Of a DNA stretch of 64,000 nucleotides, positions 1 to 64,000 are shown in pieces. A program made the position numbers and the translations under genes. The stretch is from Ficedula albicollis (Eukaryota > Chordata > Aves > Passeriformes > Muscicapidae): the NCBI RefSeq assembly GCF_000247815.1, contig NC_021673.1:113625479-113689478 (forward strand), read 5' to 3'. Below the pieces are notes generated by a model. That model saw only the letters and a program-made list of their open reading frames with translations, ran no database searches and had not been told where the DNA came from. Each line of letters starts with the position of its first letter. Within the stretch, counting starts at the first letter, position 1.

Positions 1-40
1 AGCTGCAAAAATAAACAGAGTGTAAATTAGGTTATTAAAA

Positions 41-370
41 TGTAGAATAAGTAGATTTCTAGAATGTTTATATTAAGGGGTTCGTGGTCAAGATGGAGGA
101 TTTGGGGCGTGGTATGCTTCTTCCTCCTTCTTCTCCATGCCATCCATGTTGAAGTGCCACCTTGGCATCCTTTGATTGGATGGGGACAAAACTAGACATT
201 ACAATAAGGTTGAAGCGTATTGGGAATTAATTGTAACTATCTAACACCTAATTTAGACTATAAAAGATAAGTCCTGCCTTTCTCAGGCAGATTCTGCCCT
301 GGACGTCTGGCGAGCAGACTGCTGTTCTCTGGACAAAGCATTCCTGAGATAAGAAACAATAAACAACCAT
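41..370 (+). mobile_element. Endogenous retrovirus LTR, U3/R part (probable)
   Basis: The segment has the layout of an LTR. A TATA box (TATAAAAG, 259-266) is followed about 100 bp later by AATAAA (358-363). The sequence between resembles passerine ERV LTRs I recall, including a GGTCAAGATGGAGGATTTGG stretch upstream. The left limit is approximate. The right part is cut by the C run at 376, so U5 is not seen. It lies antisense to the gene in its last visible intron, or near its 3' end. Confidence 0.5.
259..266 (+). promoter_or_regulatory. TATA box of the LTR
   Basis: TATAAAAG stands about 92 bp before an AATAAA signal (358-363), a spacing expected for the TATA-to-polyA part of a retroviral LTR. 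Confidence 0.45.
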
Positions 371-373
371 GAA

Positions 374-58053
<57,680 letters not shown>

Positions 58054-58282
58054 ATGCTGCGTGTGACAAGTCCAAAACATGCTAAGTAACACTACACAAA
58101 CAGTGTTAAGTAACGTGTTTCAGAAAAACACTGAGGATTAAGGTTCATATTTGCATTCCAGCAATAATCTGAGTCTCGCATCTTTTTATTGCATGTGCAC
58201 TGGAGCATGCCGCATCACAGAGCAGTGCGCTCCGTGCCTCCTGATTTCCAGGGAGGTGAGGCATGAGGCACTGGTAACTGGC

Positions 58283-58313
58283 AAAACAAACAAACAAACA
58301 AATAAATAAATAC
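58283..58313. repeat. (AAAC)n(AAAT)n microsatellite
   Basis: About four AAAC units followed by three AAAT units, just upstream of the CpG island. Confidence 0.9.
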
Positions 58314-60483
58314 ATAGGTAAACGGGTAAATAGATAAATAGATGAACTGGAAAACGTCAGGAGTAATGTTTCAGCTGCAAACGTATTTAAGCGCATGGCA
58401 TGACACCTTTGTGTTACCTTCGCTGTACGCTGCTGGGAGAGAGAGTTGAAATCCTACACATCAGGGTCTGAGATTTTATGGACCAAATGGAATCTATCCA
58501 GAAAGCAAATCAATTAAAATCCATTACTTGCACCCCACGAGGCATCTTATGTATTGTGAGAGTCAGTGTTATTTTACAAACCCTGCAGGTTTGATAGGAA
58601 TTATATGCAAGTTATGATCGTTAAGTGCAAACTGTATACAGTGGTTCTTGTTCTGTGTTATTAATTACACATTAATCAACTGAGATGTGCTTACACCTGC
58701 ATTCTGCTTCCAGCAGCAGCAGCTGAACTTCTGCTCTTGAAAACAACCCAGAACTTTAATATTTAGCTTCAGGTTACTGAGTTAAAAGCTTGATACCAGT
58801 TAAGAAAGCTAGTGTTTGGAGCTTATATATTTCATGAGCCAACTTTAATTTTAATTAGTGTTCATACCCTGACTTTTGATTTGAGTCCCCCTTCCTTGTT
58901 ATTATCATGTTTTAAAATTGTGTTATGCTACTGAATTAATTTGAAAGGGTACATAAGATTAATGACCTGTACTGTACTCTATGCAGTTTTTTAGTGCAAG
59001 TAAGTTACTAAAATGGACCAAAGCATTTTAGAATTATCACTTTCATTTCTTAATCCTAACCTTAGAAGCCTCAAACATGAAAGCTGAAATTTGTCTGTAC
59101 AACTATTAGGAGTATGATGGACAGTAGTAGAAAAGGGGCTTGCTTTTCTGAAAAGTAGAAAGTAGGCAAAAAAAGGGTATTTTTTCTCTTTTTATTTTTT
59201 CTCTTTCTAGGTTTATGTCAAAAATATATAGATACAGATGATACATAGATATAATGGACAGAGAACACAAGTTTTATTTCCTTTTCTCTCAAAACTATTT
59301 TGGTGATAAATGAAACGCAAAAAACTCTCAAACCCTCATAAATACTCCACTAAACAGGGAATATCAAAAACTGCTTATATGTAAAAATGCAATTGCTTGA
59401 ACTTGCTCTTCAGCATGTTCTGTGTCTGCTAATGAGCACATCAAAGGATGCAGCATAAGTTGTACTAAAGAGTAGGAAACAGACTGGTGAATGAGTATGG
59501 AATATCACAAAGCAAGCTGTGACACATGGGGTAACATGGGGTTTGAGAACAGTGTGGGAATTATACCGATGTGCTAGCTGTTGATTTAAGGAACTTCCTT
59601 GATTTAGGCATCATGGTTTATAGGAATAGTCGGCCCTTAAGACCACACACACAGACTAGCCAAGCCCAGGTGCAACCCAAGCCATGTGCTTTACTGCTAC
59701 ACCTGATGTTCTCACTGTCTCCATGCATACCCATGTATATGTTTAGAGCTTATTCTATGGTTACATTTTTCAATCCGAGGTGATTTAGAGTACTTTTCTG
59801 GACAATTGTTTGAGCTGTGATCCAAGCTGTTTGTCCCACTGCAGGACTGTGGGAAGAGCAGTGCAAGCAGCCTTAATGCTGCAGCACATAGCCTTGATTC
59901 TTTTCTGGAAGAGTAATAAGTTGTAGCCTGAGGAAGGAGGAGCCCTAACTGGCACATGAGTATTTATTACCTGATTCCATTTGGTGAGCTTTGAGTGTGG
60001 ATGAGATGAGCATTGAGAGAAAAGGCCAGATCAGAGCACAGTTAACTTCCATTATAGAAAAAGCTCAAGTCTCTTCTCAACTGTTGCTGGAGCATCTGCA
60101 CCAGGTCAGACTTTAATAAGAGAATGATCCAAACATGGCTCTCTGCAGCTCGGGGGAAATAATTCAAGGCCAGATTTTAATTCAGTGAAATCAGCAAGAG
60201 AATTCCCAGGTCTTCAGTGCTGTTTGTTCATTACATATAGTACTGAGAAAAAAACCAATTATTTATTATTTTGAAAGACTGAACCTATTGTACCACTGGT
60301 ACATGTAAGAAAAGGTTTAAAAAGTTGCTCTTCTGCAGATTCAAATCGTATTTTTTTGAAAAAACAGAAATCAAACATGTAGACAAATTGTATTCTTTAT
60401 CCACAAGAATGGCAGGCTAATAGATGAGGGCTCAGGATGGCCAAGAATAAATAATAAATAAATTATATATATATATATATATA

Positions 60484-60824
<341 letters not shown>

Positions 60825-63111
60825 TATATATATATAACTGAATAAATACTTGGGTTTCATTCTTCTCTCTCCAAGTTATAATAATAAATTAATAATGATG
60901 GAGCTTCTTGGATAGGGAAGACTGCCTAGTATGGCAACTTTGACTTTTAATAATTTATCGTGTCTTGTTTATTACCCACCTTCAAGATGTGTGCTATGCA
61001 ATAGCCTTCATCTAGAAGGCATCTAATAGCACATTCCTGCCTACTTTAAGAAGTGAAAAAAAGCAGAAAGAAATTATGTAGAGACCAAACTCAAAATGAT
61101 CAGCTGCCAAAGCAATAGAAGGAGGCACTAATGTATTATCCTACCCACTTTTTAACATACTATTCTCCCTTGGTTAAGGCCTTTTTCAGGAACAGTGTTT
61201 GTAAAGTCTTCAACACAAGGGTACACCATAGTCATGATTAGGCTAAAGTGGTACTAATACTAGACCTAAAAGAGGAAATTTAATATACAGAGTTACTAAA
61301 ATTTATAAAGTTCAATGTTATTGGTGCCTCAGTCATTTTAAAATCTTGTTCAAATACATTAAGAGGAAAAACTTTAATGGGACTAAACTGGTCTAATTAT
61401 TCAATTTTAAAATATGTCACTTTTTTCCAGCTTTGAATATGTGCTGGCATTTTTTCTCACCAGCTAGAGCCAAAAGAGAGTACTTTATGATAGCTGTTCA
61501 GTTTCAGCTTGGAAAATATTATTTTATTTGCACTTACCTCATTAAACTACAGAGGCATCTCATAAAAAGTAGGCAAATATGTTTCCCAAATGTTAGTGTC
61601 TGTCAGAAAGTTATGTACTCGTATTCCTTTTATAGCACTGACCCAGAGAAATTGCAGGAGGAGACAAAAATGTCAGGCACTGCAAGACGCCATGGGGAGC
61701 ACTTGGAGCTGGGACGCTGGGATGAGCTGGCTTAGGCTCAGTGTGCAGCCAGGACACTCCAGAGGCTGGAGCCCCTCACGTCTTTACCACCCAGGGGGAA
61801 GGGCTGGTAAAGAGATGCTTCCTGGGCGTGCTGATTCATTTAAAACCTGGTTTGCTTTTGATTCTTAAACGATCAGCTATTAATTTTTAATTTGTGTGAA
61901 TGTTGGAACTTGACTCCTTTATTCACTGCAATCTGGCATCCCCTGAGGCGTTTTGTGTTTTTTTTTTTTTTAACCCCCATTTCTTCCACACTTTACAGCT
62001 TGCCTCGGCATAGCGATGCACTGTACTGTGAAACAGTACAATTTAATTTAAAGTGGAACTGACACTGTAGCTTGAGGATTAAAAAGATTTAAGTGTTTCA
62101 TGTTGTTTCCTAAAAAAACACTAGAAAGCCTGGAATGATCTAACTGCAACACAGTCTGCAGGAGAAAATGTTATTTTGGATCTGTGATCTGTCTGGTATG
62201 CAGCCTAGGCCTTTGGATCACCTCTTGCCTGACAAACTCATAAAAACCTATCTAACCCTGAAAGACAGACTCTAAAAGATTTGATGAGTTTTTCCTCACC
62301 TGCTTCATCCCAGTTCAGTGTCTGGGAATACTTGTGACTTTTAAAACTTTACTGAAGAAATGACTCAAACCAAAAACCTTTCTTTGTGTTTGAATTTGAC
62401 ATTGTCTGTACCAGACTTTATGCTGAAAAGCTTTTAAAGCTCTAACTTAATGCTCTGGAAGAGGAAATGAATCCATAAACCCATATTAGAATGAAGGATG
62501 GGCACATTCAATCAATAGAAACAAGTGCTCCAAACTTCAGTAATTTAATCTTCCTTATTTTTAACTCATCTGTATAAAATACATCTTGTTTCTTTGAAAG
62601 AGTTCTTTCTACACATGGATTACAGAACATTGGTGGAATCAACAGCACCGCCACCAAATAAATGACCTTTTTCCTGGATTTCATCAAAGAAATACATTTT
62701 TATTGCTAACAGAAATTTATAGTTTTCGTAGCAGTCTCATGCAACAGAAATACAAAAAATGTACGCCATTTCTTAATGTTCCCTGAGCAGCAGTAGATTT
62801 GATCTCGAGTGCAAATACAGTCTATCAGATAAAACAGTGGACTCAAACTATTATTTAAGCCTGTGAAAACACAGATATGCTTGTACATGTAGTTGAAAAA
62901 CCAGTTCTTAAAAAAATAACCAATTGCGTTATTACTTCCAAAATATAATGCACAACAATTTTTAACAGACTTGAAAAATAATGTAGTGGTATTATGAAGT
63001 TTAAGCTTTTGTCAAGAAGCTTGGCTTTTATTATTCTTTCTTCGCATTGTTCCTAATAATGAAATGGAGACATTATTTTTTTAAAAGTTGCAGCTCTGTC
63101 TTAATAGTTCC

Positions 63112-63158
<47 letters not shown>

Positions 63159-63190
63159 TTATTTTTTAAATTATTTTATTTATTTATTAT
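63112..63190. repeat. (TTTA)n microsatellite
   Basis: About twelve uninterrupted TTTA units (63,112-63,160), followed by degenerate ATTTT/TTTA sequence. Confidence 0.93.
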
Positions 63191-64000
63191 ATTTAATAAT
63201 TCCTATATATATAGTAGTTCCTAATAGAGTTCCTAATATATACGGTGGTTTTCTCACATGCTTCCTCTACTTCCATGTCATTTCAGTACTTGTTTGTGAA
63301 GAAAACAAAAGGAATCTGTAGATTGGGTCACCTTCCTGGGATTCTATAGAAGTAAGTTCTTCCCAGGTGTGAGCACCTTGGAATCCTTGGAAGGGGTTTA
63401 TGTGCAGAAAAAAATACACTCACTAAAGCAGACCAGACTTCCAGTGGTCCATTTTTCTGTGGCTTAGCTCTAACATAAGATTATTTAGCTAAGCACTGCA
63501 ATAATGTACTTTTTCAAAGAAAACCACCTTGAGGATATATAATAGAATTAATTTGTCAGTGTGGTAATTTCAGAAGAAATACTGCACATTTTTGGAAGGA
63601 TGAGAACACAGTGCTTTTAATTCTGTTTTGAACATCAAAATCAAAGGCAGTTTGGATGATGATGTTTCTGTCTTTTCTGTTTGCAAAATCCACTTTAATT
63701 AGTGGCAGTTTTATAAATGGAATGCCAGACAGGTATTTGCCATAGGGTGCTTTGGGATAAATACAAACGGAACTATAGACGGATATACGCAATTAGTGTT
63801 CAACAATAAAAACGCAGACATGCAGTACCTTCTATCAAAATGTAAGTACTTTATAAGTTCTAATTAAGCTGTGAAATACAACTACGTTATTTTACAAAGG
63901 CTGTTTATTATTACTCGTGCTTAACAGCAGCTCTGACAGCCAAGATGACGTTGTCATCATCATCAAGGATATACAATAAGCAGTATAAAAATAACCCAAC

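Noticed and set aside
63556..63792. 78-codon minus-strand frame near the right edge, possible exon of a neighbouring gene.
   Set aside because: No family recognised and no convincing splice sites around it. It may be conserved non-coding sequence, but this cannot be judged here.

Overview
This window looks like the genome of a bird, probably a passerine. The evidence is three CR1 LINE fragments with recognisable avian CR1 sequence, LTR sequence of the kind seen in avian endogenous retroviruses, a low density of other repeats, and an AT-rich background broken by one CpG island. There are no prokaryotic features. Almost all long open frames are non-coding: they come from long C homopolymers, minisatellites or chance.

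One real gene can be supported. It lies on the minus strand and fills about 57 of the 64 kb. Eight coding exons (57,246-57,293; 43,965-44,033; 38,080-38,188; 35,942-36,016; 26,488-26,756; 16,466-16,574; 6,122-6,170; 3,798-3,978) all have GT/AG borders and matching phases. They join into 303 codons without a stop. The product is a CDP-alcohol phosphotransferase of the ethanolamine phosphotransferase 1 (EPT1/SELENOI) family with an intact catalytic signature. It is probably a SELENOI-like paralogue rather than SELENOI itself. The last one or two exons lie off the left edge. The extreme N-terminus and start codon are lost in a run of C.

Layout from left to right: a likely LTR and unassigned sequence in the last visible intron (1-3,797); exons 8 and 7; intron 6 with nested tandem duplications; exon 6; intron 5 with two LTR copies, one carrying a 53-bp minisatellite; exon 5; intron 4 with three CR1 fragments, one holding a 30-bp minisatellite; exons 4, 3 and 2; a 13-kb intron 1 that has a 41/45-bp GC-rich repeat array next to exon 1; then the CpG-island promoter (about 57.1-58.06 kb). 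From 58.06 kb to the end I see upstream sequence with simple repeats and no supported gene.

Two features run through the whole window and bear on its reliability. Six uninterrupted C runs (252-1,783 bp), all on the + strand, sit inside other elements. In two cases they replace sequence that should be there (the exon 1 start and a piece of CR1). There are also about thirteen head-to-tail duplications of 43-398 bp with few mismatches. Both suggest assembly or gap-filling errors, although real tandem duplication cannot be excluded from one sequence. I found no convincing novel biological system.
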